A stretch of 64,000 bases of DNA from an uncultured Odoribacter sp. (GTDB taxonomy: Bacteria > Bacteroidota > Bacteroidia > Bacteroidales > Marinifilaceae): positions 1 through 64,000 of the forward strand of contig UQJP01000011.1 in assembly GCA_900541415.1 (NCBI GenBank), in the 5' to 3' direction. Of the stretch, positions 43,699 to 51,580 are shown in pieces. The notes beneath the pieces were generated by a model. It had not been told where the DNA came from, did no database searches, and saw nothing but the letters and a program-made list of their open reading frames with translations. Numbering within the stretch: position 1 is the first letter of the stretch; the number at the start of each line of letters is the position of its first letter. The position numbers were made by a program, and so were the translations under genes.

Positions 43699-43706
43699 TA
43701 TATTTG
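43699..43706 (+). promoter_or_regulatory. Putative -7 promoter box (TATATTTG)
   Basis: TATATTTG matches TAnnTTTG exactly, 25 nt before the LolA-like ATG. Confidence 0.52.
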
Positions 43707-43731
43707 TCCTCTGTATACAAAACATGAAATT

Positions 43732-44367
43732 ATGCGACATTTTACGACCTTATTGCTTCTACTCATCGCAGGATTCTCCCTGCAAGCACAGAACGATCCT
43801 AAAGCGAAAGAGATTCTCGACAAATCGGCAGCTAAATTCAAATCGTATAAAGCCGTAGAAGTCGATTTCAACCTATCGATGGAAAATAAAGCCGAAGACA
43901 TCCACGAAAACCATAAGGGACAAGCCTGGATGAAAGGCAACCTGTATAAACTGAATGTGATGGAGGTGGAAAATTACTACGACGGTAAAAACATCTACAC
44001 ATACATGCCCGAAGCCAATGAAGTAAGCATTAAAAACCCGGAAGAGGAAGAAGAAGAAATGCTGAATCCCACCAACCTGTTCGACATTCACAACAAGGGA
44101 TTCGCCCAAAAGCTGGTGAGCAACGATAACGGCGTGGCTTATATCGAGCTGATTCCCACCGACAAAAAACGGAATTTCAAAAAAATCGGAATCTGGGTAA
44201 ACCCTGCCACCTCGATGATTCAAAAAGTGACTTCTTTCGGAAAAGACGGAAACGACGTAATCATCACCATCAACAGCATCAGGCAACCCGCCTCCCTTCC
44301 GGCAGACAGCTTTTTCAAATTCGACGAGAAAAAACATCCGGGAGTAGAAATCGTGGACATGCGGTGA
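43732..44367 (+). CDS. LolA-like outer-membrane lipoprotein carrier protein
   Basis: A 211-residue exported protein: signal peptide MRHFTTLLLLLIAGFSLQA and a LolA-type half-barrel (SAAKFKSYKAVEVDFNLSMENKA, then LYKLNVMEVENYYDGKNIYTYMPE and FFKFDEKKHPGVEIVDMR). LolA carries lipoproteins across the periplasm to LolB. In many Bacteroidetes the gene follows ftsK; here it is alone under its own -7 box. The similarity is to the family, and true LolA function is likely but not proven. Confidence 0.85.
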   Translation: MRHFTTLLLLLIAGFSLQAQNDPKAKEILDKSAAKFKSYKAVEVDFNLSMENKAEDIHENHKGQAWMKGNLYKLNVMEVENYYDGKNIYTYMPEANEVSIKNPEEEEEEMLNPTNLFDIHNKGFAQKLVSNDNGVAYIELIPTDKKRNFKKIGIWVNPATSMIQKVTSFGKDGNDVIITINSIRQPASLPADSFFKFDEKKHPGVEIVDMR

Positions 44368-44433
44368 AAGCGGTAATTTTTCCGAAATAGCATAAAAGGT
44401 ATGGACGCGTTCCCATATCTTTTTAGACATCAT

Positions 44434-44464
44434 AAAAAGGGCTGCCCAACGGACAGCCCTTTTT
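44434..44464. terminator. Bidirectional intrinsic terminator
   Basis: AAAAAGGGCTG (44434-44444) pairs with CAGCCCTTTTT (44454-44464), 9-nt loop, between the convergent LolA-like and ychF genes. Confidence 0.85.
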
Positions 44465-44495
44465 AATATGCTAATTGCCTTATCCGGCAAAATCG

Positions 44496-45596
44496 TCACA
44501 CGTTAAAGCGGAAATTCATCATATCGCCGTCCTGCACCACATAATCTTTTCCCTCCACCGACATTTTTCCGGCTTCCTTGCATTTGGTTTCCGAACCGTA
44601 GGCAATAAAATCTTCGTATTTGATGACTTCCGCCCGGATAAATCCCTTTTCAAAATCGGAATGGATAATTCCGGCAGTCTGGGGCGCTTTCATCCCCTTT
44701 CGGAAAGTCCAGGCACGCACTTCCTTCACTCCTGCCGTGAAATAGGTCTGCAAATTCAGCAAACGGTAAGCAGTACGGATCAGCTTATTCACTCCGGCTT
44801 CCTGCAAACCCAAATCTTCCAGAAACATCTGCTTTTCTTCGTAAGTTTCCAGGTCGGCAATATCCGCCTCGATTCCAGCCCCGATCACCAACACTTCGGC
44901 ATTCTCGTCTTTCACCGCTTCGCGTACGGCATCCACAAATTTATTCCCCTTCACCACGGAAGCCTCGTCCACGTTACAAACGTACAGCACGGGTTTATTA
45001 GTCAGCAGCAACAGGTCCTTTACGGCTTCTTTCTGCAAATCATCCAACACCACGGTACGGGCAGACAATCCTTTTTCCAAAGCCGCTTTATACATTTTCA
45101 ACACCTCCACCTGACGTTTCGCCACGGCATCCCCTCCGGTCTGTGCCCGTTTTTCGTCCCGTTGCAAACGGCTTTCCACCGTTTCAAGGTCTTTCAACTG
45201 TAATTCGGTATCGATAATCTCTTTATCGCGCACGGGATCGACACTACCGTCCACATGCACGATATTATCGTCTTCAAAACAACGCAACACATGGATAATG
45301 GCATCCGTTTCCCGGATATTGGCCAGGAATTTATTTCCCAAACCTTCCCCCTTGCTCGCCCCTTTTACCAACCCGGCAATATCCACAATCTCGACCACTG
45401 CCGGAACTACGTTCTGGGGATGTACCAATTCCACCAATTTATTCAGGCGTTCATCCGGCACGGTAATCACTCCCACGTTCGGTTCTATCGTACAGAACGG
45501 AAAATTCGCCGACTGCGCTTTTGCATTACTCAAACAATTAAACAACGTTGACTTACCTACATTCGGCAGCCCTACGATTCCACATTGTAAACCCAT
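44496..45596 (-). CDS. ychF: YchF/OLA1-family redox-regulated ATPase
   Basis: A 366-residue P-loop NTPase with the Walker A GLPNVGKST (9-17), a coiled-coil insert (about 140-190) and the C-terminal TGS domain (about 280-362). YchF prefers ATP over GTP and binds ribosomes. The length and motifs are normal. A -7 box at 45709-45716 implies a leader of about 105 nt. Confidence 0.95.
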   Translation of the reverse strand: MGLQCGIVGLPNVGKSTLFNCLSNAKAQSANFPFCTIEPNVGVITVPDERLNKLVELVHPQNVVPAVVEIVDIAGLVKGASKGEGLGNKFLANIRETDAIIHVLRCFEDDNIVHVDGSVDPVRDKEIIDTELQLKDLETVESRLQRDEKRAQTGGDAVAKRQVEVLKMYKAALEKGLSARTVVLDDLQKEAVKDLLLLTNKPVLYVCNVDEASVVKGNKFVDAVREAVKDENAEVLVIGAGIEADIADLETYEEKQMFLEDLGLQEAGVNKLIRTAYRLLNLQTYFTAGVKEVRAWTFRKGMKAPQTAGIIHSDFEKGFIRAEVIKYEDFIAYGSETKCKEAGKMSVEGKDYVVQDGDMMNFRFNV

Positions 45597-45708
45597 TATA
45601 TTTTATTATATGATTTGTTATCAACAATTTATCCGTATTTTCATCTCCCGGAAATCCATTCCGTTTTCCGCAAAGCCCGGCCTGTTCTTTTCCCGCGTTT
45701 CCGGGGTG

Positions 45709-45716
45709 CAAAGATA
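45709..45716 (-). promoter_or_regulatory. Putative -7 promoter box (TATCTTTG) of ychF
   Basis: The reverse strand reads TATCTTTG, matching TAnnTTTG. It lies 112 nt before the ychF ATG. Confidence 0.45.
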
Positions 45717-45962
45717 GCTAATCTTTTAATATTTTGGAACATATCCGGTCATTCTCATGCTTTAATTTACGCTCTCCCCCAAAAACGGGGGGTATGGATG
45801 AAAAACAGCCTTTTGCGGATTCGGAATACTTTCGCGCCCTGCCACATCCCAATTCCGTAAAAAAACACTATATTTATCCCACAAAAGATTTAAAACCGAT
45901 TATTCAACTTATGTTTATAAAACTCTGCATATAGCTACCCTGGAAAACAACCGTACTATTAA

Positions 45963-46067
45963 GCGGCACAGCAAGTTATCGTAACCTGCCGCAGAGTTTT
46001 ATTATCCTTATTATTTATACGCACAGACGGACAACCATGCCTTTGGAGGTATGGCGGATACCTGTGC
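45963..46067 (+). promoter_or_regulatory. Candidate structured leader RNA upstream of the MATE gene
   Basis: This is the structured part of a 488-nt gene-free region (45597-46084). A hairpin GCGGCA/TGCCGC (45963-45968 and 45987-45992) is followed by TTTTATTAT. Then three short helices compete: GCACAG/CTGTGC (46021-46026, 46062-46067), CCATGCC/GGTATGG (46035-46041, 46048-46054) and AGGTAT/ATACCT (46047-46052, 46058-46063). The first two are compatible; the third excludes both. The MATE ATG is 17 nt further on. Resembles a switch, but no known class. Confidence 0.35.
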
Positions 46068-46084
46068 ATACCGATCTGAGTTGA

Positions 46085-47422
46085 ATGATAAAATATACTT
46101 ATAAACAAATATGGCTCGTCACCTATCCCGTGATGATGAGCATTCTGATGGAGCAACTGCTCAATCTTACCGATGCTGTTTTTTTAGGTCATGTAGGAAC
46201 AACGGAATTAGGAGCTTCCGCCATAGCCGGAATTTATTATATGGCACTTTATATGCTGGGCTTCGGTTTCAGCCTCGGCCTACAAGTTGTTATAGCCCGG
46301 CGAAACGGAGAACAACGGTACAAGGCCACCGGACAAACCTTTTTTCAGGGGCTGTTCTTTTTAATCGCCCTATCCCTGTTGCTGCTCTTTATCTCGCACC
46401 GTTACGCCCCTTTCATCCTGAAAAAATTAGTCACCTCCGATGAAGTTTACCAATGCGTAGCCCGCTACTTGTATTGGCGTAACTGGGGGCTGTTGTTCAT
46501 CTTCCCGGCCTTGGCCTTACGGGCTTTTTTTGTCGGCATCACCCACACCCGGATATTAGCGGTCAGCGCACTGGCTGCCGCCTTCCTTAATATTTTACTC
46601 AACTACCTGCTTATTTTCGGCATAGGCCCCCTGCCGCCTTTAGGCATTACAGGCGCTGCCATCGCCTCCACCTTATCCGAATGGGGCACCCTTTCGGTGT
46701 TGCTTTTGTATGTCTGGTTGAAAGTCGATAAACGTCGATATGGATTTTCCCCCTGCTTTAAACCTAAAATGCTTACCGAGGTGTTCCACCTATCGGTTTG
46801 GAGCATGCTGCACGCCTTCATCAGCATCGTCCCCTGGCTACTGTTTTTCATCGCCATAGAACATTTAGGCAAAAACCAGCTTGCCATCGCCAATATCATT
46901 CGCAGCATTTCCACCCTGTTTTTCGTTGTGATACAATCTTTTGCCTCCACCACAGGCTCTCTGGTAAGTAACCTGCTGGGAGCAGGCCACCCCGGAGAGG
47001 TCATGCCCCTTTGCCGGAAAATCATACGGATGAGTTATGCCATAGGCGCTCCATTCCTCATCCTGACCTTCCTGTTTGCCCGTCCCTTACTGGGAATCTA
47101 CACGGCTGATCCCGGACTGATCCGCGAAGCCTTTTTCCCGCTTTCGGTGATGCTGGTGAATTACCTTTGGGCAGTTCCCGCCTATATTTACATAAACACG
47201 GTGACAGGTATCGGAAAGACCCGGCTTGCTTTTATTTTTCAGGTGATTACGATTGTGTTTTATTTGATATGCCTGTATCTGATCAGCGCTTCTCCCGAAA
47301 TTCCTTTAGGGATTTACTGGACAGCCGAACATCTGTTCGCCATTTCGCTGTTCGTATTATCGTATCTCTGGCTAAAAAACAAATGGCTAAAACAATCAGG
47401 GGAAACCTTTCAGGCCGGGTAA
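46085..47422 (+). CDS. MATE-family efflux transporter
   Basis: A 445-residue protein with twelve predicted transmembrane helices in two MATE repeats (LMEQLLNLTDAVFLGHVGTTELGASA near the start; repeated half from about residue 225). It uses an ion gradient to expel cationic compounds. Substrates cannot be predicted. The 100 nt before the ATG have competing short helices (see leader feature). It is convergent with the MFS gene. Confidence 0.9.
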   Translation: MIKYTYKQIWLVTYPVMMSILMEQLLNLTDAVFLGHVGTTELGASAIAGIYYMALYMLGFGFSLGLQVVIARRNGEQRYKATGQTFFQGLFFLIALSLLLLFISHRYAPFILKKLVTSDEVYQCVARYLYWRNWGLLFIFPALALRAFFVGITHTRILAVSALAAAFLNILLNYLLIFGIGPLPPLGITGAAIASTLSEWGTLSVLLLYVWLKVDKRRYGFSPCFKPKMLTEVFHLSVWSMLHAFISIVPWLLFFIAIEHLGKNQLAIANIIRSISTLFFVVIQSFASTTGSLVSNLLGAGHPGEVMPLCRKIIRMSYAIGAPFLILTFLFARPLLGIYTADPGLIREAFFPLSVMLVNYLWAVPAYIYINTVTGIGKTRLAFIFQVITIVFYLICLYLISASPEIPLGIYWTAEHLFAISLFVLSYLWLKNKWLKQSGETFQAG

Positions 47423-47461
47423 AAACTTGAAAGCAACCCGAAGAAAATAAGCAAATACACA

Positions 47462-47481
47462 AACGGGACAAGATTCCCGTT
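47462..47481. terminator. Possible terminator between convergent exporters
   Basis: AACGGGA (47462-47468) pairs with TCCCGTT (47475-47481), 6-nt loop, followed by CCACCTTTT. A second pair GTCCGG/CCGGAC (47493-47498 and 47525-47530) is also present. The T-tract is weak. Confidence 0.35.
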
Positions 47482-47533
47482 CCACCTTTTCCGTCCGGTT
47501 TTATGACCTCTACGCAGCGGTCAGCCGGACGGA

Positions 47534-48703
47534 TTATTTCCCCTGCACGGCAATCAGCGCCGGTTTTTCATATTTCCGGTAGAATATCAGCAAAAGTACA
47601 AACCCAACCAGGGCGAAAGGAGCTCCCACCAAAGCCGTGTAACGATAGCTCATACCAGCTTCCAGCGGTAACCCTCCGGCATAAGCACCGATAGCATTCC
47701 CCAAATTAAACGCCACCTGCGCACTGGCCGCCCCCAACAATTCGCCTCCCCGGGAAAACCGGAGCAATAACACCTGCTGTGGACTGGAAAGAGCGAACAG
47801 GCTGGCGGTGCAAAGGCACATCAGCACCACCGACAACCAGGATATAGAGGCAAAAAAGAAAATCAGAATCAAAAGCATAAAAGTCAGGCTTTGCACGGAA
47901 GCCGCCACCCTTCCGGGAGAAAAACGGTCGGACAGCCGTCCGCTGACCAAATTCCCGGCCACCATTCCTATCCCGGCCAGCACCATCAATCCCGATATTT
48001 TCTGTACCTCGAAACCCGAAACGTGGGTCAGCAAGGGACTGATATAACTGTACCAGCAAAACACACCGCCGTTTCCCAGCATGGTCGCCGAAATCAGCAA
48101 CCAGGGAGCGGGAGATTTCAGAAAACGGAACTGTCCCTTAAATCCCATATCCGGTAAACCTTCCACCTGGGGCACCCAACGCCAGATGCAATACAGGATA
48201 ACCATTCCCCACACGCCTACCAACAGGAAAGTCACCCGCCATGAAACCGCCGTACTCAAAAAAGTGCCCAGAGGCACGCCGAACAGATTGGCGATCGTCA
48301 TTCCGGCCACCATAATAGCCACCGCCTCGGTTCCTTTCCCTTTATCCGCCAATTTTTCAGCTACGATCGATCCCACCCCGAAGTAAGCCCCGTGCGGTAA
48401 ACCGGAAATAAAACGGGCGCCCATCAGCAGCCAGTAATTAGGAGCTGCCGCCGCACAGCAATTTCCCAGCATAATCAAGCCGACTAAAACCAATAAAATA
48501 TATTTCAACGGAAATTTCCGGGCAAGCACCAATAAAGGAGCGCCGACACATACCCCCAGCGCATAAGCGGAGATCAGGTGTCCGGCCTCCGCAATGGAAA
48601 CCTGCATATCGTGCGCCACATCGGGTAAAATCCCCATCATCACAAACTCGGCTATCCCCAGTCCGAGTGTTCCGAAAGCCAAAGCAATCAAACTCTTTTT
48701 CAT
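47534..48703 (-). CDS. MFS transporter (DHA1-type drug/arabinose-efflux-like)
   Basis: A 389-residue major-facilitator protein with twelve helices. The start (MKKSLIALAFGTLGLGIAEFVMMGILPDVA) and the MGARFISGLPHGAYFG segment match the AraJ/YdhP-type DHA1 group. It is likely a proton-driven exporter of unknown substrates. It is transcribed toward the MATE gene. No -7 box was found upstream. Confidence 0.88.
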   Translation of the reverse strand: MKKSLIALAFGTLGLGIAEFVMMGILPDVAHDMQVSIAEAGHLISAYALGVCVGAPLLVLARKFPLKYILLVLVGLIMLGNCCAAAAPNYWLLMGARFISGLPHGAYFGVGSIVAEKLADKGKGTEAVAIMVAGMTIANLFGVPLGTFLSTAVSWRVTFLLVGVWGMVILYCIWRWVPQVEGLPDMGFKGQFRFLKSPAPWLLISATMLGNGGVFCWYSYISPLLTHVSGFEVQKISGLMVLAGIGMVAGNLVSGRLSDRFSPGRVAASVQSLTFMLLILIFFFASISWLSVVLMCLCTASLFALSSPQQVLLLRFSRGGELLGAASAQVAFNLGNAIGAYAGGLPLEAGMSYRYTALVGAPFALVGFVLLLIFYRKYEKPALIAVQGK

Positions 48704-48779
48704 ATACCACTCATTAAAACAGTATATAGGAATACGTATTATTCATTTTAATTTCTATGTTTTTTTCTTAAAAAACCCG

Positions 48780-49400
48780 TTAACGCACCGTAATGTGAAA
48801 ACATCCCTGCTTATATTCATAACGCACATAGCATTTTTTCGCCAGCCTCAGATCCTGCAACACTTCCGCCAGCACCGTTTTCAATTTATCGCGCTCCTCC
48901 TCTTTCCCGCCTACATAACGGGCATAAGCCACATCGAAAGTCGTTCCGAATATATGGGCGGAATTAGCACTGGCATTGAGATTCTTTTTCCGCAACCGCT
49001 TCACGCTGGAATCGGTGCGCAACACACTGGTAACAATGATTTTCCGGTCGGGCAGCCCTTTACTGTCGAGTGAATCCCTGAAATTTCGTCCGATGGTTTC
49101 CAGCAATTTATCGGCCCGGGGCACAAGGTAAGGTAAAGAATGGGTAAGATCGTCTATTTCATACCAGCGGCACGAGCTTATTTTCACCAGCTTTTTCATC
49201 TGCTCCTTCAATTCTTCCTCGGAATGAACCGGATCGATGCCCCACCGCCGGGCTACGCTCACGTGCTTATCGTTCAAATCCCGGAAAGTAGCCTGATAGT
49301 TCCGGAAATAACGGAAATTTTCCTGTTTTTTCTCTTTATTGCCGCAACCTGCCAACAGTCCGGCACACACCAATAGGATAGTAATCTTTATTATATACAT
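48780..49400 (-). CDS. DUF5715 lipoprotein with an M15-peptidase-like zinc motif
   Basis: The ATG at 49400 gives 206 residues (MYIIKITILLVCAGLLAGC, lipobox LAGC with C19); ATG at 49409 is an alternative, and the TTG at 49442 lies upstream of the likely promoter box. The body matches DUF5715, and SAHIFGTTFDVAY with a C-terminal CFHITV resembles the SxHxxGxxxD...H zinc signature of D,D-carboxypeptidases of the M15/VanY kind. The gene lies downstream of the ECF-DUF4252 genes on the same strand but has its own -7 box inside a 13-bp inverted repeat. Confidence 0.8.
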   Translation of the reverse strand: MYIIKITILLVCAGLLAGCGNKEKKQENFRYFRNYQATFRDLNDKHVSVARRWGIDPVHSEEELKEQMKKLVKISSCRWYEIDDLTHSLPYLVPRADKLLETIGRNFRDSLDSKGLPDRKIIVTSVLRTDSSVKRLRKKNLNASANSAHIFGTTFDVAYARYVGGKEEERDKLKTVLAEVLQDLRLAKKCYVRYEYKQGCFHITVR

Positions 49401-49404
49401 ACTA

Positions 49405-49458
49405 TTCATTTTGAGGTAGCAAAGATAACCCAATAAACTCAAACCACCTCAAAATGAA
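49405..49458 (-). repeat. Perfect 13-bp inverted repeat around the DUF5715 promoter
   Basis: TTCATTTTGAGGT (49405-49417) is the exact reverse complement of ACCTCAAAATGAA (49446-49458). The 28-nt spacer contains the TATCTTTG box at 49420-49427 (reverse strand). The start codon at 49407-49409 lies in one arm. Confidence 0.8.
49420..49427 (-). promoter_or_regulatory. Putative -7 promoter box (TATCTTTG) inside the inverted repeat
   Basis: The reverse strand reads TATCTTTG, matching TAnnTTTG, 19 nt before the ATG at 49400. A TTTG 22 nt upstream, within the distal repeat arm, could be the -33 element. Confidence 0.5.
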
Positions 49459-49467
49459 CAGTCAAAA

Positions 49468-49941
49468 TCAACTCGCCTTAGCTATTTCTTTCAGTAGATC
49501 GGGCGAAAAACGGCCATTTAATTGCAGGCAAACCACTTTGGCCTCTGCCCGGACAACGACAAAAAGTTGAAGAATTTCTTTTTCCCTGCTCTCTGCATAA
49601 ACGCAAACATTTTTATCGCCCTCCCGAATTGTGGCCAGCTCTTCCAGTTTACTCCGCTTGACATAAGCGGTGGCATCCTTGTTCAGGGCTTCCCCTTTTT
49701 GTCCTTCGCTCACCAGCAGGCTCACCTCGGAACAACTATTCACAAAACGCTTCACCATATCGTTCTCCGCCTCCGGGATACACAGGGATAGCAGGAAATT
49801 TCCAAGCTGATTTATTTTCAGGCATTTCACCTCCGTATCGTTTTCATATTTCTGATATAACTCCTTAAATGTTTTGACCTGGCAATTCCCCTGAAAACAA
49901 AAGGCACAAACCAGCACCGACAAAATGACAATCCTTTTCAT
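49468..49941 (-). CDS. DUF4252 protein (exported), second copy
   Basis: A 157-residue protein with a signal peptide (MKRIVILSVLVCAFCFQGNC) and the DUF4252 pattern (CLQLNGRFSPDLLKEIA at the end, matching its neighbour's VLMGFTGNIDLKKISKL). DUF4252 proteins are almost confined to Bacteroidetes and nearly always neighbour an ECF sigma factor. It starts 14 nt after the first DUF4252 gene and looks like a diverged duplicate. Function unknown. Confidence 0.85.
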   Translation of the reverse strand: MKRIVILSVLVCAFCFQGNCQVKTFKELYQKYENDTEVKCLKINQLGNFLLSLCIPEAENDMVKRFVNSCSEVSLLVSEGQKGEALNKDATAYVKRSKLEELATIREGDKNVCVYAESREKEILQLFVVVRAEAKVVCLQLNGRFSPDLLKEIAKAS

Positions 49942-49955
49942 AGCTTTTTCTATTT

Positions 49956-50456
49956 TTAGTTATTTATAGCTTTATCCAAATATTCCACCCCCTTCACATG
50001 AACGGCCGAGGACAACTTCGATATTTTTTTAAGGTCGATATTCCCGGTAAATCCCATTAACACAAATTCACTCCCATTATTTACCAGCACAATTAATTCT
50101 ACAACAGTCCCTTTCACTTCCCGGATATAAATAGCAACATCCTCTTTTTGTTCCTGCACACGCAATAGTTCCTCATAACCTTTCCCTGTATGCTTCAGCC
50201 ACAACAAACTCTCACGATGATACAACGCAACATTTTTCTCTGTTTTCAACAACCTGAATCCGGTCAGATTTTTAATAATACTCTCCGCTTCAGGATCGCT
50301 CATATCGGCAATCAGGCTAAACATTTTGGCACTGACATTTACAGTGGTAAATTCTACATCCTCTCCGTAATTGTTATAAAATTCCTCCACCATATTTTGT
50401 GCCGACAACCATAACCCCAAAAAACACAATAATATAAGTATAATCGCTTTTTTCAT
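49956..50456 (-). CDS. DUF4252 protein (exported), first copy
   Basis: A 166-residue exported protein (MKKAIILILLCFLGLWLSAQ) with the DUF4252 fold, including ELIVLVNNGSEFVLMGFTGNI near the C-terminus. Its start overlaps the end of the putative anti-sigma gene by 4 nt, so it belongs to the ECF operon. Two adjacent copies suggest a paired complex or regulated envelope sensor; function unknown. Confidence 0.85.
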   Translation of the reverse strand: MKKAIILILLCFLGLWLSAQNMVEEFYNNYGEDVEFTTVNVSAKMFSLIADMSDPEAESIIKNLTGFRLLKTEKNVALYHRESLLWLKHTGKGYEELLRVQEQKEDVAIYIREVKGTVVELIVLVNNGSEFVLMGFTGNIDLKKISKLSSAVHVKGVEYLDKAINN

Positions 50457-50950
50457 AATTCAACTTTTTTAAATTCATGGATATATTTAGTTGCAACTTT
50501 AGCTTTTTCAATGTTGGTTTCCATCAACCGTCCCCCCTCGTTCATCGTTTCCGACACGAACGACAAGGCTTTTTGCAGTTCCGCCAATGCCTGCTGGGGT
50601 GTCAGGCATTCTTCAGCAAACGGAACACGCTCCACCTGCCTGTGGCGCAAAAGTCCCCCAATGCACAAGGCCAAAAAAGCACAGGCCGCCGCCGTAGTGA
50701 TATACTTCCGGACAAAGATCGGCAGACGGCGGCGTTTCCCGATTTTCGCCAGCACACGCTGGTCAAAGGTTTCATCCAACCCTGCCCGGCTCTCCTCTGC
50801 CTGCCACACAAACAATTCCCGGTAAACCGATAAATGAGGAGGCAATTCCCGGCATTCCAGAAAGAACTGCCGCAATTCGTTCTCTTCTTCCGGGGTGGCG
50901 CTACACTCCCAGAATTTATTCATCAATATTTCAATCCGCTTACAATCCAT
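50453..50950 (-). CDS. Putative membrane anti-sigma factor of the ECF/DUF4252 operon
   Basis: A 165-residue protein with an N-terminal acidic region (CKRIEILMNKFWECSATPEEENE) of the type found beside DUF4252 ECF factors, a single transmembrane helix (about 84-101) and a periplasmic tail (LTPQQALAELQKALSFVSETM). The topology and position between sigma factor and DUF4252 genes fit an anti-sigma factor, though no zinc-binding anti-sigma motif is evident. It overlaps the sigma gene by 11 nt and the first DUF4252 gene by 4 nt. Confidence 0.75.
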   Translation of the reverse strand: MDCKRIEILMNKFWECSATPEEENELRQFFLECRELPPHLSVYRELFVWQAEESRAGLDETFDQRVLAKIGKRRRLPIFVRKYITTAAACAFLALCIGGLLRHRQVERVPFAEECLTPQQALAELQKALSFVSETMNEGGRLMETNIEKAKVATKYIHEFKKVEL

Positions 50951-51449
50951 AATTCTCGATCCTTAAAAACAAACTTTTAATTTCCTTACGTGCCCTGAAT
51001 AAGTTGACCTTCACCCATTCTTCACTGACTTCCAACATCCGGGCAATCTCCTGATAGCTCATGCCTTCCACATCCCTCAACTGTACCACCATCCGCTGGG
51101 CTTCGGGCAAATGGGCGATCAACTTCCTCAACATGCCCAGACTCTCCTCTTTCTCCACCCGTTCATGCGGCCACTCCGCCCCACCCACAGCTATCCGTTC
51201 CCCGTTCAATTCTTCCGTGTGATTCCCTTTCAAGGCCAGCCGTCCCAACGCCATGTTCCGCGCCATCATGCAGCAATAAGCCCCCACACTTTCCACCTCT
51301 TTCCAGCAATCCGGCCTGCCCCACACTTTCAGCATCACATCTTGCACCACGTCCTCCGCTTCTTCCCTGCTCCGGGTGATACAGAAAGCGATCCGGAACA
51401 ATTTGTCCCGCAAAGGCAATACCGTCGATTTAAATTCTTCCAACTCCAT
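50940..51449 (-). CDS. ECF-type RNA polymerase sigma factor (DUF4252-associated)
   Basis: A 169-residue ECF sigma factor: region 2 with RIAFCITRSREEAEDVVQDVMLKVW and region 4 with EGMSYQEIARMLEVSEEWVKVNLFRARKEIK. It is first in an operon with a putative anti-sigma and two DUF4252 proteins. A GTAAC...GTCTTA promoter pair just upstream matches the type used by ECF factors in Bacteroidetes, suggesting self-regulation. Confidence 0.9.
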   Translation of the reverse strand: MELEEFKSTVLPLRDKLFRIAFCITRSREEAEDVVQDVMLKVWGRPDCWKEVESVGAYCCMMARNMALGRLALKGNHTEELNGERIAVGGAEWPHERVEKEESLGMLRKLIAHLPEAQRMVVQLRDVEGMSYQEIARMLEVSEEWVKVNLFRARKEIKSLFLRIENYGL

Positions 51450-51457
51450 AACATTTA

Positions 51458-51485
51458 TAAGACAGGTGAAATCTTAAAAAGTTAC
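51458..51485 (-). promoter_or_regulatory. Candidate ECF-dependent promoter (GTAAC / GTCTTA)
   Basis: On the reverse strand GTAAC (51485-51481) and GTCTTA (51463-51458) are 17 nt apart, ending 8 nt before the sigma-factor ATG. No TAnnTTTG box is present here, so the sigma gene may drive itself. Confidence 0.42.
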
Positions 51486-51528
51486 ATGATTTTTTATTTT
51501 TCCTAAAAACGAATATATCCAAAACAAA

Positions 51529-51556
51529 AAAGACCGGAGTTTAAACTCCGGTCTTT
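51529..51556 (-). terminator. Intrinsic terminator of dsbD
   Basis: A 28-nt perfect palindrome from AAAGACCGGAGT to ACTCCGGTCTTT, followed on the reverse strand by TTTTGTTTT. It lies 25 nt past the dsbD stop codon. Confidence 0.85.
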
Positions 51557-51580
51557 CAAATCTTTACAAGAATAAATGTT

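Noticed and set aside
45734..45934. Frame of 66 codons between ychF and the MATE gene
   Set aside because: Low-complexity, no family similarity, no signal; likely random in AT-rich DNA.
46060..46084. Short resemblance to the 5S rRNA loop region (CATACCGA...GAG)
   Set aside because: Only about 20 nt match and the rest of the 5S fold is absent; the MATE gene begins right after.
49405..49458. Reading the 13-bp inverted repeat as a terminator of the DUF4252 operon
   Set aside because: Loop is 28 nt and no T run follows; a promoter box fills the spacer.
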